From Adineta vaga (Eukaryota > Rotifera): a stretch of 64,000 nt of DNA. Location: the NCBI GenBank assembly GCA_021613535.1, contig CP075493.1, forward strand, positions 9,114,001 through 9,178,000, given 5' to 3'. The notes beneath the pieces are model-generated. The model saw only the letters and a program-made list of their open reading frames with translations. It was not told the DNA's origin and did no database searches. Of this stretch, positions 49,701 to 62,132 are shown in pieces. A program made the position numbers and the translations under genes. Each line of letters starts with the position of its first letter. Positions within the stretch are counted from its first letter, which is position 1.

Positions 49701-52646
49701 GATCGATATGTGTATATAAATGAGAAACGATAGACATGACACTGGTTTCCATGAGAATCAATTAATAAAACAGATGGAATATACTCATAAGTTTTCGTTA
49801 ACATCATCCAGATGTTGATGTATACGGTCAAAGTAACAAAATATCAATAGTTGAAGTTATTAGGAAAAGATAATTTCATCATCGACGAATTCCATAGAGA
49901 TTTTACTGATAAAATTTTCTTAATTCAATTGAATACTAGCATGACAAGAAGATAAACATTCGTCTTTTTTTCTAGCAATGAAAATTCACAATCAAAACAA
50001 GTTCGAGTCAGCTTTAATCAAAATGACGATTCTTCCAATGCTATGGAAAGATATGAATCAACATTTGGTGCTTATCTTGAGGTATAAAATGAAAAGTTTT
50101 CTTTTCATATGCCATCATCGTGATTGTTTTCTTTTTATCTCTATAGGATGCACATTTCAGTATAGTTCGTTGTCGTGTTGCTAGTCGTTGCTGGACAGCA
50201 CCATATGATGGTGAAAATCCATCACCAGATACAGTTATTGTTGATGCTGATTTGATTTCAATAGCAAGTAGTCTTTCATCATTAAATATCGATACAAATA
50301 ATTGCAAAAAAGTGGATTTTACTTCAAACAATATTTCGAATCCAAAACAATCAACGAAAAATGTCGCCGCTTCGAATGATTCCGGTATACATGAAGATGG
50401 TTTAGATACTAATTCTCAAACAGAAATTACACCTATAATAACAAAATCAATCGGAGATGATTTTCAATTACCAGCATGGTTAGCTAATGGTGAACCAATA
50501 CCTGATGAACTTCTTGCCAAACGTTCATTGAATTTTCAATCAACTTATCAACATTTTGATCACAACAATACTGACGACGATGATGAGGATAATGATATTG
50601 ATCCATATCAACCATCTTCTTTTTATGGATTTTCATTCATTGATTTATCAAGTGCAGAAGATACATGGTCAATACGTTCATCGAATGCACCATCGATTGA
50701 CAATGCAGGTATTCGAGATGAAATCAAAACATGTGTTGAAACATTAAATACATGTTTAAATCAATTTCGTGAAATGAATGAACAAATAAATAATCAAGAA
50801 ATTGAAGAAGAAATTGATGAAAATGTGCAGATATTATTAAATGAAATGATTGATGAAATTGAAAAGTCTTTAGCAAAACATGAAATTTTCAATACACAAG
50901 ATTTATTAACAATAAATCCTGTTCTATTAGATTATAATTTATTAAATGAATTATTTTCGAAAAAATTAACATTAAATGAATATTTATCCGTACTAGATCG
51001 TCTGATTGATAATAATATATTAAAACTTTCATCAAGAACAGGTGAAGAATTAACAAACGAAATTACTCAACTTGCTGATGAAATTGATCATTATCGAACA
51101 AAAATTTCAACAGATAATAATAATGAAATGGAACAAAGTTTATTAACAATCAATTTAGATAATCAATATCATCAGCAATTATTAACAAATACACAGTCGA
51201 ATTATTCAGTTATTTCATTTTTACAACAGTCAACATCAATGGATATATCACTTTTAGCAACGAATGACTATTCAAGTCAAATGCAATCAGCACTCTTTAC
51301 ATCAACTTTTCAACAACAACAACAACAACAATCAACAACAGGAGCATCTGCTAAAATGGCTGATGTTGGTATGTATTAATCATTGTATACCTTTCGATTA
51401 GGTTTTTATATTTGGATATAGATGAAAAGAAGACAATGATTGAAAATGACTTGTAGTTTTATGCAAAACATATAAGATAGAGAATGACATGCTTAAGAGG
51501 AATTCATAGAATCTTTTAGAGATACTCAAGACTAGAAGAGAATCAATTTTGATTAAATCATTTTATTTTCAGGTCCATTCCTACGCACAATCTTTTCAAA
51601 ACTCGAAAATATGTTACAAAATTCTTTACATGTTAATCTTTTATTAACTGGTATTATTGCTCGATTAGCTCATTATTCTCAACCATTATTACGCTCTTTA
51701 TTACTTAATCATAGTCTCGTACTTGAAACCAATGTAAAATCACTTTTTCAGGTAAGTTTTCTTTGAAAATCAAATTCTATTTCTCTCTCTCTCTCTTCTC
51801 ATAGATTCTCTCAAATCTCAAATCAAAACTTGAAACTATTTCACAAACATTCAATGATTTTAATTATCTCGTAGAATTAGCACATGATACTCTATATCAA
51901 CGCGAAAGTACTGCAAAAGTATGAAATTATGATTTTATTCGTCGATATAGTCTTTTACTTTTGCCGTTGTTTATTTATAGGAATTCGATGAAATGCAACG
52001 ACGAGCACGTTCACCTTCTCGGACACGATCAAAATCGATTGATCCTGACAAAGGTATGTAGAGAGAAGATCTTTTCAAATTTTTCACTTTAATTTTTTTC
52101 GACACAGATGAAGAACGAGTTTTTATCGAGACACGACAATCACCTATAAAAGGTTCATTGCATGACGTTCTTTTTTTCTTTTTTTATCGCATGTTTGAAA
52201 TAGAGAACATTTCGTAGCAAAAATCGAACTCTTTCTATTTTTTTCTTTTTTTGATTCATTTAGAACGTTCATCCAAGCGAAGTCGAATATTAGATTTTTT
52301 TCGTGGTCGAGGTCGACCAACGGAACGTGCTGATGCCAATTTCAATGGACGTGATCAATCGCATCTTTCATTCATCGATAAAACATCTATGAAGTACGCT
52401 TATCTCGCTAACGTACAAAAAATATCTAAATTTTTCTCGTTTAGATTTATTAATATTCGTGAACATAATCAACCAATGCCAATCAATGAATGGGATGATC
52501 CAAAAACTCGTAATATAGCTTATTGTGCTGTTATCTTTAACGAATTTCTCAAAGAACTTGCTGCAATCACATTAGAACATAGTGTTCAACAATTCGACGA
52601 TGATCAAATCTTTGATGATATATCACCAATCTCCTTAATGCTTTAA
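46762..52646 (+). CDS. FHIP1: FHIP1 (FTS-Hook-interacting protein, FAM160A) orthologue
   Basis: Component of the FTS-Hook-FHIP complex that links dynein to Rab5/endosomal cargo. Exons: 46762-46830, 47239-47544, 47602-47691, 47748-47877, 47968-47997, 48162-48259, 48326-48484, 48533-48619, 48743-48790, 49024-49191, 49256-49335, 49396-49515, 49976-50081, 50147-51368, 51573-51751, 51805-51918, 51981-52053, 52108-52152, 52264-52393, 52445-52646; 1151 residues, in phase throughout. Diagnostic segments: FVHRDG then GQQARDALLLIMQLS, FCPILATGLSALYSDLP, IAHPTIGHHLLQYI, GFLVPVLGPSIHQ, ATAYLDLFLRTIHEPALL, LSRPS-like FLSLRPSFSKD, GPFLRTIFSKLENMLQNS and AYCAVIFNEFLKELAAI. The big exon 50147-51368 encodes the acidic low-complexity middle. 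The 30-base exon 47968-47997 and 48-base exon 48743-48790 have no counterpart in human FHIP1 as I remember it and may be cassette exons. Start: first in-frame ATG upstream of the conserved helix. Confidence 0.92.
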
Positions 52647-53563
52647 AAGAAGATGTATTTTTTCTTCTACTCATTCGAGTTATCATATGGGTTTATTTAT
52701 TTTTCTATCATTCGCAATAAGTTTGCTTGTCTTTGTCTGTTCTGTATCTATCTATCGTTTGCAATCCTATTCTAATCATTTATTGCTTTCTTTTCTTTTA
52801 CAATTAGAAATCTTTTCTTGTTCATTGGTTGGATTTTTACATATTGTGCATATCACTGATGATCGTACGAAATTCACGCACTGCTCTTTCTTTTATATGA
52901 TTGTTGTGTTCTTTAACTTTCCTCGCATTTGTATACATTTATGAAAAGTAACAGAAAAAAAATGAAACATCACAGAATAAAATTGCACAATGTGTGCTTA
53001 GATTTCACGAAAACAAAATTGATTGACAATGATAAGTTACATTGACTTCAATCATCATGTTTATATGCATCATTAAGAACCTTTAGTACCGAGAAAAATT
53101 GATCTATTAAAAGAATAGAACTCGTTTAGAATATTTGTCAATTTGCATCATTACTCAAGCATTTGATCTGCTGTCAAAACTATTGACACATTAGTTTCTC
53201 AGGCTGTCCAATTGGTTGATTTGAAACAAGTCAATATTTTTCTTTTGATGAAATTTTCTACTCCGAAAGAATCATAAGAAGTAAAAAAGTAGAGTATTAC
53301 ACCAGCCGTCATGCTTTTAATAACAGTGCTAATCTCTATAGTATTGCACGTTCTATTTTGACATGATGTTATTTCTTTTCTATAGGATATTCATTAAAAT
53401 CAAACATAAGATTTATTATGAAGAACATGAATCACGTACGAATAAAAGATGTTTGAATGTATTTGAAAAGCATACAGACAACTACTGAGAAATACATACA
53501 GATATAAACGAAAAAAAAAGAAGTTTTTTTAAGTCTTTAGTATTTTGTTTTTCCTGAAAGTTG
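52647..53563. other. Convergent spacer between FHIP1 and the EF-hand gene
   Basis: AATAAA at 52976-52981 is a likely FHIP1 polyadenylation signal. The frame 52687-52944 is U-rich 3' UTR-like and has no motifs. Nothing else recognised. Confidence 0.55.
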
Positions 53564-53879
53564 TTATCCTTTGTATGCGCGTTGAAATTCTACAAATAAA
53601 AAACATAATTTGTTTGTTTTTGAACAGAAAATAAAAGATTCATCACCTTCAAATGTAACCATTCCATCATTATCGGCATCAATTGCTGCAAATGCTTTTT
53701 CAATCGATGTTCCATCTTTATTATTTTGTTCATGATACGCACGAAATTCTTTTAATGTAATATATCCATCTTTATCCTAAATGAAAACAAACGATTTCAA
53801 CTTTGGAAATCTTTCGTAATCTTACGCAATCTAAACGATCGAATTCTGATCGTAAATCCGTTGTTTTATCCGATGACAT
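53564..53879 (-). CDS. Small two-EF-hand calcium-binding protein
   Basis: Three tiny exons (53879-53826, 53776-53647, 53589-53564) give a 69-residue protein in frame: MSSDKTTDLRSEFDRL, EF-hand 1 loop DCDKDGYITLKE, EF-hand 2 loop DADNDGMVTFEE, C-terminus FQRAYKG. Both loops have the canonical D-x-D-x-D/N-G-x-I/V-x-x-x-E pattern, so both should bind Ca2+. It is half the size of calmodulin and could be a parvalbumin- or calbindin-like buffer or a small sensor that dimerises; no specific family is assigned. No signal peptide, so cytosolic. All exons are below the size of a normal ORF search, which is why it is easily missed. Confidence 0.85.
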
Positions 53880-55356
53880 GTTATCTAATGATCAAAATAG
53901 AAGAATTACTTTATACGTTAATTTATAATGTTGATAAATAGCAACATAAACTTGTCATGTTTGGACATACCTGTTTGTCTTGAAAATCTGAGAGCTCAAC
54001 TATGTATTACAATCGTCTGATTTTCTTTCTATATATAGTATATGTTCTTTCTCTCAAAATAGAAAAAAGGATTTTCTCTCATTCTCTCTTTTTTTTCTTA
54101 ACAAGGAAATCACAATTGTGTGATGTTGAGCATTAGACATTTACAATATAAATTCAAGTTTCCTTTTTCCTGCATGACATTTAGTTCTTTTTCTTTTATA
54201 CTGCAAACAATAGATTGAGAATACTTCTCTCTCTCTCACTCTCCCTATCTATCTATCTATCTAACTATATATATATATACATATATTATATGCAAATTAG
54301 AGAGTTAAAACAATTATGATAGAATTTTTCTCTTTCTAACTAGTGTGTGTGTCGTAATTGTTATCGAGAGGAAGTCTAACAAACAAATCCCCATGCATGA
54401 CACAAAGGAGATTAAAAACTGATAGCATGTAAATATAAATAGATCAAGAAGTAGAAGATTTTTTTTCCTTGATACCCACGCTAATTATAATGGCATGAAA
54501 AAGTAGTCTTCTCAATTAGATGATCGATTGATTATGATACCCTCGAGCAAAGTTTTTATACTTCAATAATTGGATAAAAACCATAGTACCGGATGTCATT
54601 CACGTTAAGATATTAAATATAGCATGTTCATTTTTGGTAAAAATAAGATAAATGTCACGAAGACAAAGAATAAAATGGAACGGAAACAATATGTTGAACC
54701 AAGAAATCAAGGGATTGAGAACTACTATATTAGGTTTTTGTCGCATGTTAATTATTAGTTGTAGTATATATAATCGGTATATTAATAATGATGAAAAGAA
54801 AATACTTGGCCAATGAAAGTGAATAAGATCGATCAATGTTCCCGGAAATCTATAAAATTCATCTTTTTTTTCTATTTTTTATTTAAAAATAAGTATTTTC
54901 TGTCTGTATCTGGAGGGCAGAAAAACAACAGATCTAATAAAATTAATTTGTCGAATTTGATTCTTTCGTTGTTAAAGTCGGAATCAAGATGTGTTGTATA
55001 CTGTTTTAAACAACAATAGAATGACACTTTTCGTTGCTTTTTATCTTTGAAATGAAACGATTAACTCATATTCTTTTGAAAATCAATCAACGATTCAAAA
55101 TATTAGGATGCATTCATCATTATTTACTAACAAAAGCTATTAATATGAATACATCATGATTACAAAAGTACAAAAATCTTTTCAAACAATATCATTTGAT
55201 TACAATTAACCTGCTATTGTTAAAATACAAAATCTCTGAACCAATCTCTGTGATGTCTTTCAACGATCAAGATTTGAAAATGAATAATCATTTATATGAG
55301 AAGGAAAACTTTTTGCTTCTTGAATTTATTTACACGGCATAATTATAACAAAATAT
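53880..55356. other. Intergenic region with simple repeats
   Basis: Contains CT-rich and (TCTA)n repeats at about 54225-54262 followed by (TA)n. No gene found; frames at 54600-54836 and 54813-55019 have no recognisable features. Should hold the EF-hand gene promoter on its left side. Confidence 0.5.
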
Positions 55357-56319
55357 TTATTGAGGATTGATTAAACCAGTGTGTTGTATTCGTCGAAATA
55401 AAAGTACACCTTTCCATTGAATTCTCTTGCGTAATTCAGATAGAATACCTAGACAGACGAATGGAAAGAGTAGTGTAACAAAATAACAGAAATAATCAGC
55501 ATAACCCTGTAGTTGTGCACCATATTCATCGGGTAAACCACAAATATGAGCAAAAATAACAGCATTCAATGGAATGTTAGTGGCTAAATATAAAATACAA
55601 ATGGATAGTAATTGAATTGTCATTTTACGTTGTTTACGCCAAAGATTTATTTGATTTAAACGTCGTTTCTGATAATAGATTCGAATTAAGACCGATATAC
55701 TAGAAACTGTTATAATTATGGTTGGAACAATACTATTAACAACCGGATCCCAAAATCCAAGAACAGGATCATCCAAATAACATGGAAAATTATTACAAAC
55801 AGGTAATGAATAATCGTATGTGTTAACACATGGTGGAAATATAATGACAATTCCATAGAATATGACAATATATACACTTAAGATAAACAACGGCAAATAA
55901 TGAAGTAGAAGACGATTATTTGTTGTTCGAAACAGTTGATTATGAAATATGAGTAGATACCGGTGAATAGAACCCCATGCCATAATAATTGTACATCCAT
56001 TGTACAAGGCAATATCGAAAAATAACCAAGTAAGACAAAAAGCGGGTGTTGATGGTTGAACAATACCTGTTTCTAGGAAAGTAAGATGAAATGGAATATC
56101 AATAAATTCGACAATTAATCCGATAATGAGTAGAATGATAATAATATGATTACTCAATTGTGATCGTAATTTTTTATCGACGAAAAGATGAAAAAGTAAG
56201 AGAAAAGAACAATAAATAGATGGAATAGCTAAGATAAGAAAAAGCCAAAATCGAACTGGACGTGATATAGACATTTGTGCCTCTTGAAAAATAGTATCTA
56301 AATTGTTATTGATCATCAT
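55357..56319 (-). CDS. Orphan seven-transmembrane receptor
   Basis: 320 residues. I start at the ATG at 56319: the sequence just before it (attttag then AACG) looks like a splice acceptor, so upstream codons of the longer open frame are probably a 5' UTR intron. Seven hydrophobic segments, e.g. FWLFLILAIPSIYCSFLLLF, HIIIILLIIGLIVEF, LFFDIALYNGCTIIM, YLPLFILSVYIVIFYGIVII, SIVPTIIITVSSISVLI, IQLLSICILYLATNIPLNAV and YFCYFVTLLFPFVCLG. TM3 ends SIHRY in place of DRY, and TM7 has FPFVCLG in place of NPxxY, so it is a divergent rhodopsin-like receptor. Ligand unknown. Similar in style to the receptor at 18883-19836 but clearly a different family member. A decayed relative lies at about 57230-57560. 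Confidence 0.78.
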   Translation of the reverse strand: MMINNNLDTIFQEAQMSISRPVRFWLFLILAIPSIYCSFLLLFHLFVDKKLRSQLSNHIIIILLIIGLIVEFIDIPFHLTFLETGIVQPSTPAFCLTWLFFDIALYNGCTIIMAWGSIHRYLLIFHNQLFRTTNNRLLLHYLPLFILSVYIVIFYGIVIIFPPCVNTYDYSLPVCNNFPCYLDDPVLGFWDPVVNSIVPTIIITVSSISVLIRIYYQKRRLNQINLWRKQRKMTIQLLSICILYLATNIPLNAVIFAHICGLPDEYGAQLQGYADYFCYFVTLLFPFVCLGILSELRKRIQWKGVLLFRRIQHTGLINPQ

Positions 56320-57229
56320 CGTTCTAAAATAAATCATACATAATAATCATCATAACTAGATAGCATCATACAAACCATAACTTTGTCTCAAGTCATCCAC
56401 ATTGAAAGGTACTATGGATTGAATGCAATGAAACTGACATGAAAGTTGCTAAAAGAGTCTCAATAGTAATTACAATCATTAGTTGTCAAAACGGAAATAC
56501 ATTTCAAAAGAATGCATGATTAATAAGATAATTCTAATGAAAATTTAGAGAAATAGAACTGCGCATAATTCACCATGAATGTTACTTATTACCTAGAATC
56601 TCATATGGAAATATTTTTATTACGAATGTTGGTGAGATTTTACTTTAATAAGTGTATGATCTGAGAAAAAGCAGTTGATGTTCTTTCAAACTTATATAGA
56701 AAAGACCGTTGTTTTTAGAAGAAAAATGTCATCTTTTACTTTATAATTGTATTGATTACAATCGATGTCCTGTTTCGTTTACTCAATATATCTGCTTTAT
56801 TTGTATTACTTATATGCCATTTATTGGTTTCATTTACTATTTTCGACCTAGGGATAACTTTTTGATATTAAGATCTCAATATTTCTCTAGAATACTATAA
56901 TCATATGGAAATTTAAAGTTCATATTTTGTAGATGAAAAATATGGATTGTTTAGGAAATATTTTAAATAAATACTTCATAAATTAGGTCATATATTAATC
57001 ATATTTTTTCACACAAGAAAAGAATAGAAGTAATTTTATTTTTATTTTTATGAAAAACTAATGTCGAAAATTCGAATAATAAATATTATTCTCATATAGA
57101 TCAAGTAGATCGTGACATCGAACAGTAGTAGTTCATCTATATTTAATGAAATAAAAAAGAAACGATATCGTAGAGAACAAACATATCAAAATACTTTTAC
57201 ACAGAATTACATAAAAAATTAGCTGCTCT
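56320..57229. other. Upstream flank of the 7TM receptor
   Basis: No gene supported. The frame at 56709-56900 (hydrophobic, with YYFRPRDN) could be a receptor fragment but is too short to call. Very AT-rich after 56900. Confidence 0.45.
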
Positions 57230-57560
57230 GAAAGGAATCTGTGGAGATTTTTCGGATGAAAGGATGCTATTCTATTAAGTTTTCTTGCGTAGTTCAGATA
57301 GAATAATCAATGGAGACAATCATTCATTCCTACCTCATCATCAGTTAATCCACATATACACACTTTCTTTTATTAAACATATGAGTCGATAATAAACAAT
57401 TATTTTATGCTTAATGAATAACCTATCTAATAGTTTTTTCATAATGTTCAAGATCTGATTGTTTAAAGACGTTTCTGGATTGTTTTTAATATCTATCTCG
57501 AATATTTCTTCAATAATTACATTTTGATTTGTTGATAACGATCAATGCTTTAGGACATTG
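57230..57560 (-). pseudogene. Relic of a 7TM receptor related to 55357-56319
   Basis: Short blocks align with the intact receptor in the same order and strand: TCTTGCGTAGTTCAGATAGA (57283-57302) versus TCTTGCGTAATTCAGATAGA; a minus-strand CICGLTDDE where the receptor has HICGLPDEY; and a TTTAAAGACGTTTCTG block near 57461 versus TTTAAACGTCGTTTCTG. Frames are destroyed. Borders are uncertain. Confidence 0.5.
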
Positions 57561-57812
57561 TTTATAATTAACCTTCATAGTGAAAAATTAAAAGAAGTTA
57601 TCGAGTATAAATTTAATATGATTACACCTTTCAACTGCTTCACATTTTCTCTCTTTGACACGCCTTTTCTTATGCATGAAAATAGAACCAAAAGTTTTCT
57701 TTTAACATATTAAGTAATATTTTCTAAAACAACCCGACAAATTTTACATATTCAATCCGAAGAAAAAGAGAAAAACAACTGCAAAAATGTTAGCACAATC
57801 GATTTGCATAAC

Positions 57813-60273
57813 TTAAACTTTCTCAGCATTAGTAATAATATTTCGTAGTTTTGTTCCATTATTCATTTGTTTTGTTTGATTAACCGAATGAAATGTTAAA
57901 CAACCAGCATGTAAAATAACTAAAACATCATTTGTTAAAAATGCCACTGTCCATGCTAGAAAAGACGAGAAATGAATGATTCGTTTTCTTTATTCAATCT
58001 CTTACGCCATGGTCGATATTGTACTGATTTCTTTTCGCCTTCTGGTCCAATAGCCCAAATCTTTTTATTCCCACCATCGGTAACGATTACTCCATGACTT
58101 ATTGGATCGATTATTAATCGATTCATATTATCGACATTTAATTCATAGAGATCAATACGACGAATAAGTTGACCTATTCATCAAAATGAACAAAGGACAT
58201 CATCTTTTGAAGTATTGAGAGAATATGAAAACGAAAAGAAAAAAAAAGGAATGAACTAATCCTTACCATTCTTTTGTCTTTTTTCAACGAAATATCTTCC
58301 CGGTTCACGTTCACGTCGTTTACCTAATATATAACATGATTGCATATCAACAGCTAAACTTCTGATTTCAACTCCAACTTCAAAATGCATTTGTAATTGT
58401 AATTCATGATCATAGACGGAAATTTTTGATTTATTACAACCTTTTTCTGACCCATAGAAAATTAATTTTTCATCTGATGATACACGTTGACAATTTAGAC
58501 CACGTTCAACAATACGTTCACGTTCAAGTTGTTTCCGTGTTAAATTACATAGATATAATTTACATTCTAATGGTTTTGATGCACCTTGTTTATGTTCACC
58601 AACAATAATTATACTATCATCATGATAAATACATAAATCTTTGATTTCTCCATCAGACCATTGAATTCTCTAAAGAAAGGAAAACAGAAGATAATAATAC
58701 GGTGTTTTTCTCACTTACTTCATTCTCACTTCCATTAGCATCGAATATAATTAATGAACTTTTATCTTTATTATAAAGTAAAATTAAATCATTATTTGTT
58801 ACAGCTAATATTCCCCAATCATAACTTTGTGCTAAAGGAATTTTCTTATGAAATTCATTATTACAAGTATCTAGTTTGGAATGAAATGTTGTTGATAAAC
58901 GATTTAATGTGGATGAAAGTTTAGCACTATTTAATGATAATGAAAGATCAGCAATTGAATTTGACATGGTTTTTGACATGATGGTATTGCATGATGGTGT
59001 CTGAGAACGTTGTTGATTGGCAGTAACTCGTGGAGAAGATGCTTGATGAATTGTATTGCCATTTGATACATGAATTGAATGATGTTGATTTTGAGCAAGT
59101 ATATTCAGTGATTTATAATGGTTTCCTTTACTATTCACATGTTTTTTTATTCCTCGACCATTTGCAGGTGTTGATGTTTTAACGGGTTCATTATTTGATG
59201 AAGACGATGTTGAACTAGTTGAATCTAGAAGCAAAACAGAAAGATGTATATGAAGACAAACGAATGTTTTCTTTTTTTTTACCATCAAGATGTTGTATTC
59301 TTATTGAACCGGACAATGTTGATAGATGATTTTTTCCATTACCTAATATTAATTCATCTGTTTGTGATGGTGAATCTACTTGATTAATTCGTTTTTTCTT
59401 TTGTTGAATATCTTCACTATCAATTTCGAAAATTTTCATATTCGGTATATGTTCATGAAAGAAATCATTTGCATCACGGATATCTTCTTGTAAATGATTT
59501 AATTTTATTTGTAATTGTTTAAATTGTTCAATTGTTGACCAATCAGTAATCGTTGTTCGTAAACCTTGTATTGTTTTTGAGATTTGTTCACAACGTTCTT
59601 TATATTCTTTGATAATTAATTCTAAATCATTATTCCATGCTAATGTTTGTCTTTCAACAATTTCTTCATTAGTTAATTGTGCACGACGTATTTCATCAAT
59701 TAAATGTGTGTAATAATTTTGTATCACATCAAGTGATTTTTGACGAACTTCATTAAGTTTCCCACGTGCATGATCAATATTATCATTCATATTTAAATAG
59801 TCTTGTTCTAATGTATTGATATTATTAGTTAAACTCGTTAATGTTTCACGTCGATGTTGATTTGCACATTCAAAACAAACAAATGAACAACAATGTGAAC
59901 ATTTGACAAATGATGGTGATTGATTACAAACTTGACATTGACCAGTAGCTTCCACATGAAAATTACAAGATTTTATTAAATCAAGTACAGTTTGATTCAA
60001 TGGTAAATCAGTTATATGAGCAATTGTTGAACAGATTTCTTTTCGACAATTTTTAACTGGACAAAAATGTAGATATTTACCTTTCCATTCATTTTCTAAA
60101 CAAGTTCCACCTAGAAAACATATACGATCAATTGTATTGATTCAAACAAAAGAAAAACAATTACAAATTGTATGGCCACAGTTGGGCAAAACTCGTGGTT
60201 CGACATAACGTTGCAAACATGATGGACAATTTACTAATGTCTCAAGAAGATGATGAGGTATTGCTGCTGCCAT
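57813..60273 (-). CDS. TRIM-like RING/B-box/coiled-coil protein with C-terminal beta-propeller-like region
   Basis: Six exons (60273-60165, 60110-59283, 59224-58719, 58669-58267, 58173-58006, 57955-57813), 718 residues, in phase. RING: CPSCLQRYVEPRVLPNCGHT, IC, GTC, then CPVKNC, with the first intron falling inside it. B-box: CQVCNQSPSFVKCSHCCS, CFEC, NQHRRE. A long coiled-coil follows (about 120-240), then a low-complexity Ser/Thr/Asn linker, then repeats of hydrophobic strands such as WGILAVTNNDLILLY, DLCIYHDDSIIIVGE, IRSLAVDMQSCYIL, NRLIIDPISHGVIVTD and WTVAFLTNDVLVIL that look like an NHL/WD-type propeller. Predicted RING E3 ubiquitin ligase; substrate unknown. It has the TRIM-NHL domain order, but I cannot confirm the propeller type by eye. 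Confidence 0.82.
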
Positions 60274-62132
60274 ATATATATATATATACTGAAAGAAAAT
60301 AAAACAAAACTTCGATTACTGTATATATATATACATATAATAAGTGGGAGGTGAAGTGCTTGCCATTCTTCTTACCTATGAGAAAGAAAAAGTAATAGTG
60401 CTCAAAGGTATAAAATAACCATTTCTCTTCTATCTCAACGGTTCATCTCTTTCTCTCTCTCTCTCTTATATATTATAATTTTCATCGGTGTGAATATTTG
60501 TTCAAACAAAGGCAAGCGAAAGAGAGAGAGAGAGAAATATACGATGAGAACGAAAAAGAAAATTTTTTTATATACATGAATGTCATTATTCTTGATGACA
60601 GGATATCCGTTTCTTTCTTCTTTTCATCACATTTATACGTCGTAATCACTTGTTCGAACTCGAGTCACGCTTGATTTAACGATAGGGAAATGAGATGCGA
60701 GAAGAAGTAGGTGATAAACATAAATGGATTTATATTGTATTTGTATATATACTTTGCATGACAGATGTGAATCTTTCTTATCCATATATATGTTTAATGA
60801 GTATGTTCACAACGTGACACTAACATTGAAGTCATACTAACGAACAAAGAATAGTTCATTTGTCGGTATTGCCAATTTGCAATGTACAAAGACAATCAAA
60901 TGTTGATATTGATGTTTTTCTTTTTTAATAAAACAAAACCATATTCTTAACAAAGCTTGTCATCAATTGTATTTGTATGGATTTGAAGTGTGAATATGTC
61001 TCAATTATCTTTGATCAAACCGCAAAGAAGATATGTCATTTTTTTCTGACTTTCAGAATACTCTGTATCTTTATACACAGATATCTAATGATTAATTAGA
61101 TGAAATAATGATGTATGAATGTCAAGAGACAAGTAAATAATCATTGAACATTTAACTGAACGTAAAGAAAGATATTAAAGAACTCGAGACGTGTCAAATA
61201 TAAAAGTGTAGACAAACATACTCACGAAAACTTAAAGTATTCTTTTTCAATCGAATGAATAGAGATGTATAATTGTCACAATTGACATTAAAGTTATTTT
61301 TGCAATTCTATATCGAGAATAAAGGTGTATGATAGACTATTGAATGTATTAGTCAAAAATAATTATTTGATTGTGAAAAAAGAGGCAAATATCGTATACA
61401 TGTAATTTTCGAAAAACCTGTTGATAATGTTTTTGAGACATAAAAAGAACTATAAGACGATTTCTTCTATATAATGAATTTTATTCGAATGCAAAGCAGT
61501 AGGAATTAATTTTTCAAAAGAAAAGATTCTTAACACCTTCTGATCATAAATGTATGCTTTATTAAACATGAGACAATTCATTGATAGAATTATTTATTAT
61601 ATGTATCTAATTCATGCATATATTGAATGATGAATAAAAATATGTCTAGCAAACAGCAGTAGTTGACACCTTTTCAAAGTTCATACATTCTCTCTCTCTC
61701 TCTGTCTCTATTCTTACGAGCCTATGAGAAAAAGATTGTCATCGATAATGTTGAATTTTATCATCGAATACGTATGACAGGTCATTTAAATCAATTATTT
61801 TTGACACAATATGATGGTAAAATTTTGTCTTTAGTTAACCTCAGCAGATGGTTTCTATTTCTAAGAAATCAATAAGATATAAGTTAGATCTATTCAGAAT
61901 TGCTTCTAATGAGAAGGAAGGTGTTATTTTCAGTTATGAAATCTTAAGTAAAAGATGAGAAGAAACTACTCAATATTCAGATGACTTTCTTACATGTTCT
62001 AATCACATTGCTAGCGTCAAGATGTTCAAATGAATAGTTTTTATTTCGACAATACATGAAAACGAATTTTTTTGTATTAGAAAAATATGACAAGTTCATC
62101 GATGATCACATATCATGGAAGTATTTTAATCA
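60274..62132. other. Intergenic region, AT-rich with GA/CT and TA simple repeats
   Basis: (AT)n directly upstream of the TRIM-like start (60274-60289) and at about 60320-60340; CT run near 60450-60465 facing a GA run at 60520-60535 (an imperfect inverted repeat); another CT run at 61690-61704. The frame 61663-61875 starts in the CT repeat and has no motifs. No gene seen. Confidence 0.5.

Noticed and set aside
52687-52944. 85-residue frame after FHIP1
   Set aside because: Lies in the 3' UTR before the polyadenylation signal; no motifs.
56709-56900. Hydrophobic 63-residue frame resembling the end of a 7TM receptor
   Set aside because: Too short and without aligned blocks to the nearby receptor; cannot be supported.
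60450-60535. CT run facing a GA run as a possible hairpin or mobile-element end
   Set aside because: Both are low-complexity microsatellites; complementarity is expected and there are no target-site duplications or coding content.
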